From Nitrospirota bacterium (GTDB taxonomy: Bacteria; Nitrospirota; CAKKRA01; 9FT-COMBO-42-15): DNA of 27,259 nt. Below the pieces are notes generated by a model that saw only the letters and a program-made list of their open reading frames with translations, made no database searches and was not told the DNA's origin. This document shows, piece by piece, positions 6,728 to 14,471 of this stretch; the stretch's first letter is position 1, and the number at the start of each line of letters is the position of its first letter. The translations under genes and the position numbers were made by a program. Location of the stretch: assembly GCA_023248415.1 (NCBI GenBank), contig JAHFEP010000009.1, positions 1 through 27,259 of the forward strand. Reading direction: 5' to 3'.

Positions 6728-8365
6728 ATGTCATTAACCTTTGTTGAAATAGAAAGGCAGAAGAACTGGAGGATAGCTGTTTTTTTCCTTGTCCTTCTGT
6801 CCTTATATTTTGTTATCTTAACAACTCTTTCATTATCTTTCTTTCTTATAGCGCCTCCGTTGCTTTTTCTTATCAAAGGCTTCCTATTTCGTTATCTTCT
6901 GATTGTTATATCTGTTTCGCTTCTTGTGGCATCAATCCATTTTTATTTCTCTGCCTTTGGCACAGTCAATTTTCTAATAAAAAACTTAGGCGCCTCTAAG
7001 CCGGACAGGGAAGACGGCATACACAAGCGGCTGATGAATATAATAGATGAGGTTCAGGTGGTAACAGGAAATAAAAGGAAGATAGACTGCATGGTCATAC
7101 CGAGCCTTGCAATGAATGCGCTTGCAGCGGATAATTTCACGGGCAATGCAGTAATAGCAGTAACAGAGGGGCTTATCTCAAGGCTCACAAGGCCGCAGCT
7201 TGAGGCAGTAGTGGCACACGAGGCATACCATATACTTTCAGGCGACTGCCTTGAGGCAACAGTTGCTGCAAGCCTCTTTGGCATCCCTGCATCTATTATA
7301 GAGGTTTCACAGAATCTATCTGAACAGGGCATCATGCATCCTTTATTAATCCCCACATGGATACTTTTAAAATTCAGCCAGATGTTTAATATGTTCATCT
7401 CAAGGGAGCGCGAATACCGCGCTGATGCAGGCGCTGTAAAGATGACCCGCAATCCAGTTGCGCTTGCAGAGGCCCTGCATAAGACCTCAAGAGGCTGGAG
7501 GGGCGCTGGTTTTATTGGCAGCGGATTAGAGATGCTCTGCATTATTAATCCAAAGGCATCTGAACTTGACGAGAAAGAAGGCTGGTTAGCAGACCTATTC
7601 TCCACGCATCCACCAATAAGAAAGAGGGTAGGGATATTGCTGAGAATGGCAAGGGCGAGCCTTTCGCAATTTTATGAGAGGACAGATGCAGGGGAAAAGG
7701 CGGCTGTCTCTGAACCAGCAAAGGCGCCTGAGCTTCTTTACTATGTCTATAATGCGGAGCAGGAATGGCAGGGACCTTTTAATCTTGCAGGGCTTTCTGG
7801 ACTTGCATGGCTCACACCTCTTACATGGGTAGGCACAGCGCCTGATGAGGAGATAGAAAGGGCATCTGAAAATTCAATAATAAATGCCATATTCATTAAA
7901 AGGCTTATCCAGACAAAGGCAAAGACCGCAGACCTGACATGCCCAAACTGTAAACAGGCACTGGTTGAGATGCCATACGAAAGGACACAGATATATCAAT
8001 GCAATTTTTGCAAAGGGACTTTGGTTGAAAATAATAAGATACCACGGATTATTGTGAGGGATGAGGAGCCGTGTCCTGAGAGGATAAAGCAGCTATCAAG
8101 GGCAGTAATCAATGAAAAGCAGAAAATAATGACAATGAAAAGATTAAACTCAAAAGAAGAGCCAAAAACCTCTATCCCCTTTAAAAATTGCCCTAAGTGC
8201 AAAAAACCCATGATGAGAAGATTTTACAGCCTTGCCTATCTTGTAGAGGTGGACATGTGCAGTTTCTGCGGAATTACGTGGTTTGACAAGGACGAGCTTG
8301 AAATGCTCCAGTGCATGGTGGAGAACAGGATAGTGCCGGAGATAGAGCTGGCAAACGAGGCATAA
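6728..8365 (+). CDS. M48-family membrane metalloprotease with GYF-like and zinc-ribbon domains
   Basis: 545 residues. Two or three hydrophobic segments span about 17-75 and place the enzyme in the inner membrane. The peptidase domain carries the zinc motif HEAYH (164-168) and a third ligand in EREYRAD (E229, with D233), as in HtpX/Ste24-type proteases. A GYF_2-like stretch follows at about 334-375 (YYVYN, WQGPF, LTWVG). Two zinc ribbons come next: C405/C408 with C425/C428, and C488/C491 with C511/C514. The second resembles the TFIIB-type ribbon often ending in an acidic W-F-D-x-x-E-L segment. The family degrades or trims membrane proteins; the target here is unknown. The C-terminal domains suggest regulated substrate binding, which is inference. 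Confidence 0.9.
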   Translation: MSLTFVEIERQKNWRIAVFFLVLLSLYFVILTTLSLSFFLIAPPLLFLIKGFLFRYLLIVISVSLLVASIHFYFSAFGTVNFLIKNLGASKPDREDGIHKRLMNIIDEVQVVTGNKRKIDCMVIPSLAMNALAADNFTGNAVIAVTEGLISRLTRPQLEAVVAHEAYHILSGDCLEATVAASLFGIPASIIEVSQNLSEQGIMHPLLIPTWILLKFSQMFNMFISREREYRADAGAVKMTRNPVALAEALHKTSRGWRGAGFIGSGLEMLCIINPKASELDEKEGWLADLFSTHPPIRKRVGILLRMARASLSQFYERTDAGEKAAVSEPAKAPELLYYVYNAEQEWQGPFNLAGLSGLAWLTPLTWVGTAPDEEIERASENSIINAIFIKRLIQTKAKTADLTCPNCKQALVEMPYERTQIYQCNFCKGTLVENNKIPRIIVRDEEPCPERIKQLSRAVINEKQKIMTMKRLNSKEEPKTSIPFKNCPKCKKPMMRRFYSLAYLVEVDMCSFCGITWFDKDELEMLQCMVENRIVPEIELANEA

Positions 8366-8374
8366 ATTATTCTT

Positions 8375-8614
8375 TCATGCCTTCCTGCCGCACCGCGGAC
8401 AGATTCGGACGTATTTACCGACCTCGCCTTCCCAACCGCACTTTGGGCATTTTATCTTTATATTGTATTTCGGTTCTTTGGATGCCTTTATTGCATGCAA
8501 TAGCTTTCGCAACAATATAATAAAAATTCCGGCAAGGACAATGCCTAAGGCAACATCCCTTATTCTGTAGCCGTTATATACAATTTGGTCAAGAAATCTC
8601 TGGAGTTCTTCCAT
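8375..8614 (-). CDS. Small membrane protein with C-terminal zinc ribbon
   Basis: 79 residues. One hydrophobic helix lies at about 21-37. A zinc ribbon closes the protein, with Cys pairs in CPKCGW and CPRCGR. The start codon overlaps the stop of the upstream glycerophosphodiesterase gene by one base (TAATG), so the two are probably translated together. It converges on the M48 gene, with only 9 bases between the ends. I do not recognise a named family; function unknown. Confidence 0.75.
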   Translation of the reverse strand: MEELQRFLDQIVYNGYRIRDVALGIVLAGIFIILLRKLLHAIKASKEPKYNIKIKCPKCGWEGEVGKYVRICPRCGRKA

Positions 8615-9315
8615 TAGCTATTTCCTCTTAAAACCTTTGACAGCCTGTCAGGAAAATCTGTAAAGATTCCATCCACACCAAGCATGACAGCTCCTTTCAT
8701 GTCTTCCTCCCTGTTTATGGTATAGACAAAGAGCTTTAAGCCTCTTTTATGCGCCTCTGCAATAACTTCCTTTGACATAATCTTGTACGAGATATGAAAA
8801 GAGTATGCGTTTAAATCTATAGCCTGTTTTAATGCACCTTTCCAGTCTTTTTTATTATATAGAAAACCAATAACAGCAGCCTTTGAAATCTTACGCAGAT
8901 TTCTTAAGCAGTCTGAATCAAAGCTTGAGATGACCGTATTTTTCAGGAGCCCTGCTTTTTTTAGCATAGAACAGATGTTTCTTTCAATATCAGGATAATA
9001 ACCTGAGCCGTGTTTAATCTCAATGTTCAGTTTAATTTTCCCTTTAATAAGCCTTAATACTTCATTCAATGTTGGGATGTTTTTATTAATTTTTCTAACT
9101 TCTTTCAAGGTCATGTCTTTGATAAATATTTTTCTGAGGATGGTTGTTTTCAGATATTCATCATGATGGACAATGATATGGCTGTCCTTTGTCTGGTGAA
9201 CATCAAGCTCAATCATGTCTGCCTTTTGCTTTATTGCAAGTCTGAAGGCAGAGAGCGTGTTCTCAGGCGCATGGCCAGATGCGCCCCTGTGTGCTATGTT
9301 CAGAATATCAGGCAT
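8614..9315 (-). CDS. Glycerophosphodiester phosphodiesterase (GDPD family)
   Basis: 233 residues from ATG 9315. It opens with the family signature IAHRGASGHAPENT (His and Arg of the active site), then a metal-binding MIELDVH motif and HHDE. Later come an IEIK motif, a VYTIN motif and a terminal GVDGIFTDFPD motif. The family hydrolyses glycerophosphodiesters to an alcohol and glycerol-3-phosphate using a divalent metal. No signal peptide is seen, so it is probably cytoplasmic. A TTG start at 9381 would add 22 residues and overlap the DUF4388 gene by 47 bases; I prefer the ATG because it sits just before the first conserved motif. Neither start has a good Shine-Dalgarno. Confidence 0.9.
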   Translation of the reverse strand: MPDILNIAHRGASGHAPENTLSAFRLAIKQKADMIELDVHQTKDSHIIVHHDEYLKTTILRKIFIKDMTLKEVRKINKNIPTLNEVLRLIKGKIKLNIEIKHGSGYYPDIERNICSMLKKAGLLKNTVISSFDSDCLRNLRKISKAAVIGFLYNKKDWKGALKQAIDLNAYSFHISYKIMSKEVIAEAHKRGLKLFVYTINREEDMKGAVMLGVDGIFTDFPDRLSKVLRGNS

Positions 9316-9334
9316 GTTTTGTTCGTAATTGTTA

Positions 9335-9775
9335 TCATATATTGGCAAGATAGCTTTCAGGTTTGAGGCATATTGAGTCAACAGGTGTTATATTTATAGG
9401 AGAAAAAGAGAAAGTTGTATTAAGCCATTTTCTGAATATCTTTAAGGCATCGTCTAATTGAAAGATTACTATATCCTTGACCTCATCAAAGCTGACCTTG
9501 CCCATCCTGATAAATAAAGCGCCAAGCGGTTCCTTGTCCCCTTCTCTTTTCTGCATTTCCACGGTCTTTAATAAGAGCTCAGAATCTATCTTTCCCTGTG
9601 CAACAACTATGTCCCCGAGCTTCTGGCCGTATGGCGATTGCGCCCCGATTAATAAGCCGTCCTTAAAGGTAAGGGTGCCGAGGTGCAGCTGGTTTTCAAG
9701 CGTCAAGATGCCGCTCAGTTTTTTTGCTGCAATAATAGACAGGATATCATCAAGTGAGATGCCTTTTAGCTGCAT
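9335..9775 (-). CDS. DUF4388 (PATAN-like) domain protein
   Basis: 146 residues. The first half matches the DUF4388 pattern: a helix LDDILSIIAAKKLSG, strands around GTLTFKDGLLIGA, then a helix with GDIVVAQGKI. The second half (about 65-125) resembles the helical part that usually follows in these proteins, with ALFIRMGKVS and a W-containing strand. DUF4388 proteins are commonly linked to signalling and gliding or polarity regulators. Here no receiver or kinase domain is attached. It lies in the same minus-strand run as the GDPD gene, 19 bases upstream of that ATG. A hairpin separates it from the NifU-like gene. Confidence 0.7.
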   Translation of the reverse strand: MQLKGISLDDILSIIAAKKLSGILTLENQLHLGTLTFKDGLLIGAQSPYGQKLGDIVVAQGKIDSELLLKTVEMQKREGDKEPLGALFIRMGKVSFDEVKDIVIFQLDDALKIFRKWLNTTFSFSPINITPVDSICLKPESYLANI

Positions 9776-9796
9776 GGCTGTCAGCCCCTGAAATAA

Positions 9797-9824
9797 GAAG
9801 GGCTCAGGTTTGATTGAGCCCTTC
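9797..9824 (-). terminator. Probable intrinsic terminator after the NifU-like gene
   Basis: A perfect 10-base stem GAAGGGCTCA/TGAGCCCTTC with an 8-base loop lies just downstream of the NifU-like gene on the minus strand. The following tract (TTATTT) is only moderately T-rich, so it may be a weak terminator. Confidence 0.65.
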
Positions 9825-9839
9825 CTGCAGATTAATCAT

Positions 9840-10079
9840 TTATACAGATGCTACTTCTTTTATCTCTGGAATCTTTTCCATCAATATTCTTTCAACGCCC
9901 ATCTTTAATGTATATATTGAACTTGGGCATGTGCCGCAAGCGCCTTTAAGCCTTACTGATACAATATTGTCTACAACATCTACAAGTTCAATGTCGCCGC
10001 CGTCAGCCTGTAATGACGGCCTTATTGTTTCCAGCACCTCCTGCACCCTGTCTTTGATTTCCATTACCTTTTCTGTCAT
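9840..10079 (-). CDS. NifU C-terminal-domain iron-sulfur scaffold protein
   Basis: 79 residues, the normal size for stand-alone Nfu/NifU-C proteins. It has the LQADGGDIELV motif and the conserved CGTCPSS with Cys48 and Cys51, which together carry a 4Fe-4S cluster between two subunits. The family receives and delivers Fe-S clusters to apo-proteins in the cytoplasm. A perfect AAGGAGGTGAT Shine-Dalgarno precedes the ATG at 10079. Confidence 0.92.
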   Translation of the reverse strand: MTEKVMEIKDRVQEVLETIRPSLQADGGDIELVDVVDNIVSVRLKGACGTCPSSIYTLKMGVERILMEKIPEIKEVASV

Positions 10080-10120
10080 TCTGTATCACCTCCTTAAAAA
10101 TTTATGTTTCCTCTCCCTTT

Positions 10121-10417
10121 TTATATATGGACTGCAAACATAACAAGCCTTCCCTTGCTCTTTATGCCTCTTTCAACGCCGTCCTCTGCAATAATCATCA
10201 TACCTGGCTTTATATCAATCTCCTCATTCTCACGGATGAATGTCCCTTCACCTTCTATGCAGTAGAATATACCTAAAGCGCTCGGATGCGGCGGGATCTC
10301 CTGTCCCTTTTCAAGGCATATCAAAGGGACCTTTGTCTTCTTTGACATGTAGAGAATAATCGGCATAAACTCTGGATTGAATTTTACCTTCTCTTTTATG
10401 TTTATTACATTGTTCAT
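10121..10417 (-). CDS. Small single-domain cupin
   Basis: 98 residues. The cupin barrel motifs are visible: PPHPSALGIFYCIEGEG with a His for metal binding and the usual E-G-E-G turn, then IKPGMMIIAEDGVERGI. The second motif lacks the usual clear His, so metal binding may be altered. Substrate unknown. AGGAGG precedes the ATG. It is the first gene of a minus-strand run with the NifU-like gene and diverges from mazG. Confidence 0.8.
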   Translation of the reverse strand: MNNVINIKEKVKFNPEFMPIILYMSKKTKVPLICLEKGQEIPPHPSALGIFYCIEGEGTFIRENEEIDIKPGMMIIAEDGVERGIKSKGRLVMFAVHI

Positions 10418-10587
10418 TATTTTTTCCTCCTGTCATTAAGAATTTTATTAATAATAAATCTTATGACAGGAATAGAGAATGATATAAATCATATATACCG
10501 CCTATCATCAACCTGTATCATTATAATAAATTCTAAGCTGTTATGTCAAACACAAATAACCACTATCCAATTTAATAAGAATTATTG

Positions 10588-10600
10588 TATAATGTTTTTT
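10588..10600 (+). promoter_or_regulatory. Candidate -10 element immediately before mazG
   Basis: A consensus TATAAT lies at 10588-10593, only 7 bases before the ATG at 10601. I find no good -35 at the right spacing. If real, the transcript would start at or next to the ATG and be leaderless. Confidence 0.4.
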
Positions 10601-11407
10601 ATGTCAAAGAGGTTTAACAATTTATTAAAGATAATGTCTAAACTCAGAGGCAAGAATGGATGCCCTTGGGATAAGGAGCAGACAAGGGAGTCGCTGAAGC
10701 CATTTATTATAGAAGAAGCCTATGAGGTCATTGAGGCGATTGATGAAAAGAGCCCTGAGAACCTGAAAGAGGAGCTCGGCGACCTTCTCTTGCAGGTTGT
10801 TTTTCATGCGCAGATTGCAAAGGAGGGAAAAGAGTTTGATATGGAGGATATATTGACTGCGCTTGAAGAGAAGCTGATAAGAAGGCATCCGCATGTGTTT
10901 GAATCCCCCCATACCCCCCTTTATAAAAGGGGGGAAGGGGGGATTGATGCTAAAGAGGTGCTTGTACAGTGGGAGAGAATCAAAAAGGAAGAAAAGGCAA
11001 ACAGCAAGAGGGAGTCTATGCTTGACAGCGTTCCAAAAGAGCTTCCTGCGCTTCTTCGCGCACACCGTTTACAGGATAAGGCATCAAGGGTCGGATTTGA
11101 CTGGAAGCATATAAATGATGTCTTTGCAAAGGTAGAGGAGGAGATAAAGGAGTTCAAGAGCGCTGTTGAGGAAAAGAAACCAGACGAGATTGAGGATGAG
11201 CTTGGGGATATATTCTTTGCATTGGTGAATGTGGCAAGGTTTTTGGAAATTAATCCGGAGGATGCCCTGCGGAAGACCATAAGCAAGTTTATATCGCGAT
11301 TCAGATATATTGAAGAAAAGGCAAAAGAGGCAGGCAGGGAATTAAGCGATATGACTTTGGAGGAGATGGATAAGCTTTGGGAGGAGGCTAAAGGGCATGG
11401 CAAATAA
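10601..11407 (+). CDS. mazG: MazG nucleoside triphosphate pyrophosphohydrolase
   Basis: 268 residues from ATG 10601 (another ATG at 10592 adds three). The tandem MazG folds are visible: the first begins MSKLRGKNGCPWDKEQT and carries EEAYEVIEAI and EELGDLLLQVVFH with the acidic metal ligands. The second carries EEEIKEFKSA and EDELGDIFFALVNVAR. The enzyme hydrolyses NTPs or dNTPs to monophosphates and pyrophosphate, clearing abnormal nucleotides. Between the folds, after RRHPHVF, lie about 14 residues (SPHTPLYKRGEGGI) that come from a palindromic DNA repeat and are not expected in the family. An upstream GTG/ATG extension to 10463 is open, but its residues look like read-through of intergenic sequence. 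Confidence 0.92.
   Translation: MSKRFNNLLKIMSKLRGKNGCPWDKEQTRESLKPFIIEEAYEVIEAIDEKSPENLKEELGDLLLQVVFHAQIAKEGKEFDMEDILTALEEKLIRRHPHVFESPHTPLYKRGEGGIDAKEVLVQWERIKKEEKANSKRESMLDSVPKELPALLRAHRLQDKASRVGFDWKHINDVFAKVEEEIKEFKSAVEEKKPDEIEDELGDIFFALVNVARFLEINPEDALRKTISKFISRFRYIEEKAKEAGRELSDMTLEEMDKLWEEAKGHGK
10902..10945. repeat. C/G-run palindrome inserted inside mazG
   Basis: AATCCCCCC (10902-10910) pairs with GGGGGGATT (10937-10945), and CCCCCCTTT (10914-10922) pairs with AAAGGGGGG (10926-10934), around an ATA loop. This type of palindrome is a common intergenic repeat in several bacterial groups. Here it is read in frame within a gene. Confidence 0.85.
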
Positions 11408-12548
11408 TAAGGCTCAGGTGGCAATTGTGAAGGCAGGAGCATATAATGACGGCCATGTCTATAAGGATATTAAAAATACAGTTGACCTCCTCGGCGGCAT
11501 AAATAAATTTGTTAAAAAAGGCGATAAGGTTCTGTTAAAGCCAAATCTGCTTTCTGCAAAGCCTCCAGAGGCTGGAATTACAACACACCCGTCTGTAATA
11601 AAGGCAGTTGCAAAACTTGTAATGGATGCAGGCGGGATACCATTTATAGGCGACAGCCCGGGCGGCAGGGCAATAAATTTTGAAAAGGTTGCAGCAATAA
11701 CAGGCATGAAGCAGGCAGCAGATGAATTGGGAATAAAGCTAATAGATTTTAAAAACTCTGTTGAACTCTCAGCAGCCAATGGCGGAGTATTTAAGAAGCT
11801 CAATGTTGCAAAAGAGGCTGTTGATGCAGATGTTATTATCAATCTGCCGAAGCTGAAGACACATGTCCAGATGTTTTTGACACTCGGTGTTAAGAACATG
11901 TTCGGCTGCATAATCGGTCTGCAAAAGGCGCAGTGGCACTTTAAGGCAGGTGTTGACAGAAAATATTTTGCTGCAATGCTTTTGGAGTTATATTCCTTGC
12001 TCAAGCCTGGTCTTACAATTGTTGATGGTATTGTTGCAATGGAGGGTGACGGCCCTGGAAGCGCTGGAAAGCTAAGAAATCTCGGCTTGGTATTTGCAGG
12101 CTCAGATGCTGTTGCACTTGATACGGCTATATGCAATGTATTGGGTATAAAAACAGAGGAGCTTCCGATTCTTGTTGCAGCAAAGGAGAAGGGGATTGGA
12201 ATAACAGAGATGGAGAAGATAGATGTCTTGGGCGAAAGGCTTGAGGATGTGAGCATTCATGATTTTATCAGGCCAAAGATGATAGATGTTATGTTCGGGC
12301 CGAACATATTAAAGAAATTTCTTATGAACAATATTACATCAAAGCCAATAGAAGACAGAAAGATGTGCACCCTGTGCAGCAAGTGCATTGAGGCATGTCC
12401 AACAGATATTATAAACATTAAAGACAAGAGGCTTGATTTTAATTATAACAAGTGCATCCGCTGCTTCTGCTGCCTTGAGGTCTGCCCAGAAGGCGCAATG
12501 CAGGTAAAGCAAGGGGCGCTTTTAAAGCTGTTTAGTTATTTTTCATAA
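11397..12548 (+). CDS. DUF362 protein with two C-terminal 4Fe-4S motifs
   Basis: 383 residues. The DUF362 domain covers about 5-290, with motifs KVLLKPNLL, THPSV, GDSPGG, INLPKLKTH and GVKNMFGCI. A ferredoxin-like tail follows: C324/C327/C330 plus the following CP, then C353, C356, C358, C359 and C363 before a final Pro. The tail suggests electron transfer or redox sensing. DUF362 proteins have no firm general function. The ATG lies inside the mazG end (11-base overlap), so the two genes are translationally linked. Confidence 0.88.
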   Translation: MANNKAQVAIVKAGAYNDGHVYKDIKNTVDLLGGINKFVKKGDKVLLKPNLLSAKPPEAGITTHPSVIKAVAKLVMDAGGIPFIGDSPGGRAINFEKVAAITGMKQAADELGIKLIDFKNSVELSAANGGVFKKLNVAKEAVDADVIINLPKLKTHVQMFLTLGVKNMFGCIIGLQKAQWHFKAGVDRKYFAAMLLELYSLLKPGLTIVDGIVAMEGDGPGSAGKLRNLGLVFAGSDAVALDTAICNVLGIKTEELPILVAAKEKGIGITEMEKIDVLGERLEDVSIHDFIRPKMIDVMFGPNILKKFLMNNITSKPIEDRKMCTLCSKCIEACPTDIINIKDKRLDFNYNKCIRCFCCLEVCPEGAMQVKQGALLKLFSYFS

Positions 12549-12628
12549 GGCCGATTTACAAACCGTCTTTTGCTTTTTCATATTGTCACCTTAGAAAAAA
12601 GGTGTTAATATAATTAAAAAGACCTGGG
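12549..12628. other. Short intergenic region before the nucleotidyltransferase gene
   Basis: It contains a weak hairpin CACCTT/AAGGTG (12587-12604) and a TATAAT at 12609-12614 that may be the -10 element for the following gene. No good -35 is seen. Confidence 0.35.
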
Positions 12629-12988
12629 ATGAAAAAAATGAAAGTATTAGCAGATAAAAATACCTTTACTCCTGATGAAGAAAGGGCGATAAAAGAACTA
12701 ACAAACAGCCTTAATAACCTCTTGGGCGAACAGTTAGTAAAATTAGCTCTCTTTGGCTCAAGGGCAAGGGGAGATTATGACAGAGAGTCTGATATAGATA
12801 TAGCTATTATTGTCAGGGGACTGACAAGGGAGCTTAAGGATCAGATTCTCAATATGGTCGCTAATATTGAATTTGAACATATTGTCCCTCTTTCCACCCT
12901 TGTACTCTCTGTGGAAGACTTTGAACTCCTTAAAAAAAAGGAGAGAAGGATTGCCCTTGATATAGAAAAAGAGGGTGTATCATTATGA
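12629..12988 (+). CDS. MNT-type nucleotidyltransferase (MntA-like antitoxin)
   Basis: 119 residues. The minimal nucleotidyltransferase signature GSRARGD (43-49) is followed by SDID (D55 and D57, metal ligands). Such proteins pair with HEPN toxins, which they inactivate by AMP transfer, in the MNT/HEPN toxin-antitoxin family. The downstream reading frame overlaps by ATGA, as expected for such a pair. That partner is far too short here. The catalytic residues look intact. Confidence 0.88.
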   Translation: MKKMKVLADKNTFTPDEERAIKELTNSLNNLLGEQLVKLALFGSRARGDYDRESDIDIAIIVRGLTRELKDQILNMVANIEFEHIVPLSTLVLSVEDFELLKKKERRIALDIEKEGVSL

Positions 12989-13122
12989 CAGATGAAAATA
13001 AGAAAGAGAACATCAAGGCAGAATTGGAAAGGGGATGGGAAGATTTTATTGCATTCAGAAAAGAGGCAGAGGAATTATCTAACAAGATAAAGGCCTATTT
13101 GGAAGAGAAGAAGTTTATATAA
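12985..13122 (+). pseudogene. Short partner of the MNT gene, possible HEPN toxin remnant
   Basis: A 45-residue frame starts at the ATGA overlap with the MNT gene. HEPN toxins at this position are normally about 110-140 residues. Its first 15-20 residues (MTDENKKENIKAELERG) look like a HEPN N-terminus. Its last 20 (EAEELSNKIKAYLEE) look like a HEPN C-terminal helix. The catalytic R-x4-6-H region is absent. I infer a toxin with an in-frame internal deletion; a genuine small helical protein remains possible. Confidence 0.5.
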
Positions 13123-13137
13123 GTCTTTGCTTTTTAT

Positions 13138-13644
13138 CTACCATAAGATAAATTTTGTAAACCTCTTTGAAAGAAAATAGTCAACCCCGAATGACCTGCC
13201 TGCTCTTGTGAGCATAATAACTATGTGGCTTACTGCAATTATCCAGAATGTCCAGTACCACTGGCCCTCTGCATAACTTGAGGCAAAGTAGAAGTTTAGT
13301 ATCATAATGAAGCCAAAGAAACCGCTCAAGAGTGTCAAAATGCCGAGTATCAAAGACAGGCCGACAAGTATCTCGCCGAGCATCACCTGATAGCCGAATG
13401 CCTGCCAATGGGGGATTGCAATGTTTTCAAGAAAATATTTATACCATGGGTATGGATTTTCTTCTGCCCAGAATTTCAGCTTTGATTCAAGCCCCTTCAT
13501 AAAATTCGGGTGGAGTTTCTGTATGCCCATTTCAAGCCAGAGTATGCCGAGGGTTATACGCAGGATTACAGGGCCGAGAGCAGAGACTTTATGATTCCAG
13601 CTTTCTTTTAAGATGTCTTTTATCAATTTATAATCTGTCCTCAT
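13138..13644 (-). CDS. DoxX/DoxD-like membrane protein
   Basis: 168 residues. Four hydrophobic helices are visible at about 22-40, 86-103, 107-122 and 131-146. The first contains the ILRITLGILWLEMGIQKL motif typical of DoxX/TQO small-subunit relatives. The family is linked to quinone-dependent or sulfur redox processes, but its role here is not shown. The start overlaps the end of the SurA-N-like gene by 17 bases, so they form one transcript. Confidence 0.8.
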   Translation of the reverse strand: MRTDYKLIKDILKESWNHKVSALGPVILRITLGILWLEMGIQKLHPNFMKGLESKLKFWAEENPYPWYKYFLENIAIPHWQAFGYQVMLGEILVGLSLILGILTLLSGFFGFIMILNFYFASSYAEGQWYWTFWIIAVSHIVIMLTRAGRSFGVDYFLSKRFTKFILW

Positions 13645-14293
13645 AGACCTTAATCTTTGCCATCTTCTTTAACGCATCTACATAAGCCATATATGCCTTT
13701 TCCTGTTTTTGAAGTAAAAGCACATCTACATTTCCCTGTGCAGGGATATTTTGCATCTCTCCTTCAGAGTAGCCGACAGATTCCTTTATCAGCCTGCGCG
13801 TCCTTTCTTTTAATATATCATCCTTCAGGTTTTTTTCAAAGGCAGCAGGAGAATATTTATTTGCAGCAAGCACCTTTTTGTATATTGCAGGGTCAAACCT
13901 TCCGTCTTTTTGAAATGCTGGCATTGAGCTTACAACATCATAGACCTCTTCATTGCTTACTATTAATCCTATTTCGGATGCAGCATTTAATATTATCCTC
14001 TCCTCAATGAGGCTGTTTAATACCATCTTCTTAAGATTCATCTTCTCAATCATTTCGTCTGAGTATTTATCCTTATAAATCTTTTTATATGTATCCACTG
14101 CCCTGAAATATGCCTTTTTATATTCATCAAAAGGGATAACATCGCTATTGACTGTTGCTATGACATTGGAGCCAGTCGGATTGACAGCCCCCCTTCCCCA
14201 TACAAGAAATATTGTGCCCACAAAGGCAATGATAACCACCCATAAGGTAATTACAAGCAAAAACTGCATCCTCTCGCGCAAAATCTTTATCAT
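13628..14293 (-). CDS. SurA/PpiD N-terminal-domain membrane-anchored chaperone-like protein
   Basis: 221 residues. One N-terminal membrane helix (about 11-33) is preceded by basic residues, leaving the rest in the periplasm. The next part matches the SurA_N_3 pattern: ATVNSDVIPFDEYKKAY, LNSLIEERIILNAA, FQKDGRFDPAIYKKVL and FEKNLKDDILKERTRRLI. The rotamase domain normally following in PpiD or SurA is missing; the protein ends in a short helical tail. It could be a chaperone-only form. It shares its end with the DoxX gene. Confidence 0.82.
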   Translation of the reverse strand: MIKILRERMQFLLVITLWVVIIAFVGTIFLVWGRGAVNPTGSNVIATVNSDVIPFDEYKKAYFRAVDTYKKIYKDKYSDEMIEKMNLKKMVLNSLIEERIILNAASEIGLIVSNEEVYDVVSSMPAFQKDGRFDPAIYKKVLAANKYSPAAFEKNLKDDILKERTRRLIKESVGYSEGEMQNIPAQGNVDVLLLQKQEKAYMAYVDALKKMAKIKVYEDRL

Positions 14294-14311
14294 AAAACCT
14301 CCCTACGAATT

Positions 14312-14374
14312 GATTACACAGATTTTTAAAAAAAGATTACACCGATTTAAAGACTAATCTTTATCTGTGTAATT
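14312..14374. repeat. Inverted ATTACACAGAT repeat with internal direct copy
   Basis: ATTACACAGAT (14313-14323) is the exact inverse of ATCTGTGTAAT (14363-14373), and a degenerate direct copy GATTACACCGATTT lies between. It sits in the divergent region between the SurA-N-like and PP2C genes. It looks like an interspersed repeat, though operator use cannot be excluded. Confidence 0.7.
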
Positions 14375-14422
14375 ATTAATTATACTTTCATAAATCATAA
14401 AGTGCAATATTTTTTTGCTTTC

Positions 14423-14450
14423 TTGACATTGTTCGCCAATATGGTATTAT
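14423..14450 (+). promoter_or_regulatory. Sigma-70 promoter of the PP2C-coaE operon
   Basis: TTGACA at 14423-14428, a 16-base spacer and TATTAT at 14445-14450. A strong AGGAGG ribosome site follows before ATG 14472. Confidence 0.8.
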
Positions 14451-14471
14451 TTTAAAAATTCAGGAGGTTGA

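Noticed and set aside
7054..7605. 183-residue minus-strand frame
   Set aside because: It is the shadow of the M48 peptidase core, whose motifs are clear on the other strand.
10463..10600. N-terminal extension of MazG by about 46 residues
   Set aside because: The residues do not resemble MazG, and the segment contains a -10-like element and non-coding-type sequence.
11459..12256. 265-residue minus-strand frame
   Set aside because: It is antisense to the DUF362/ferredoxin gene, which has recognisable Cys motifs and a coupled start.
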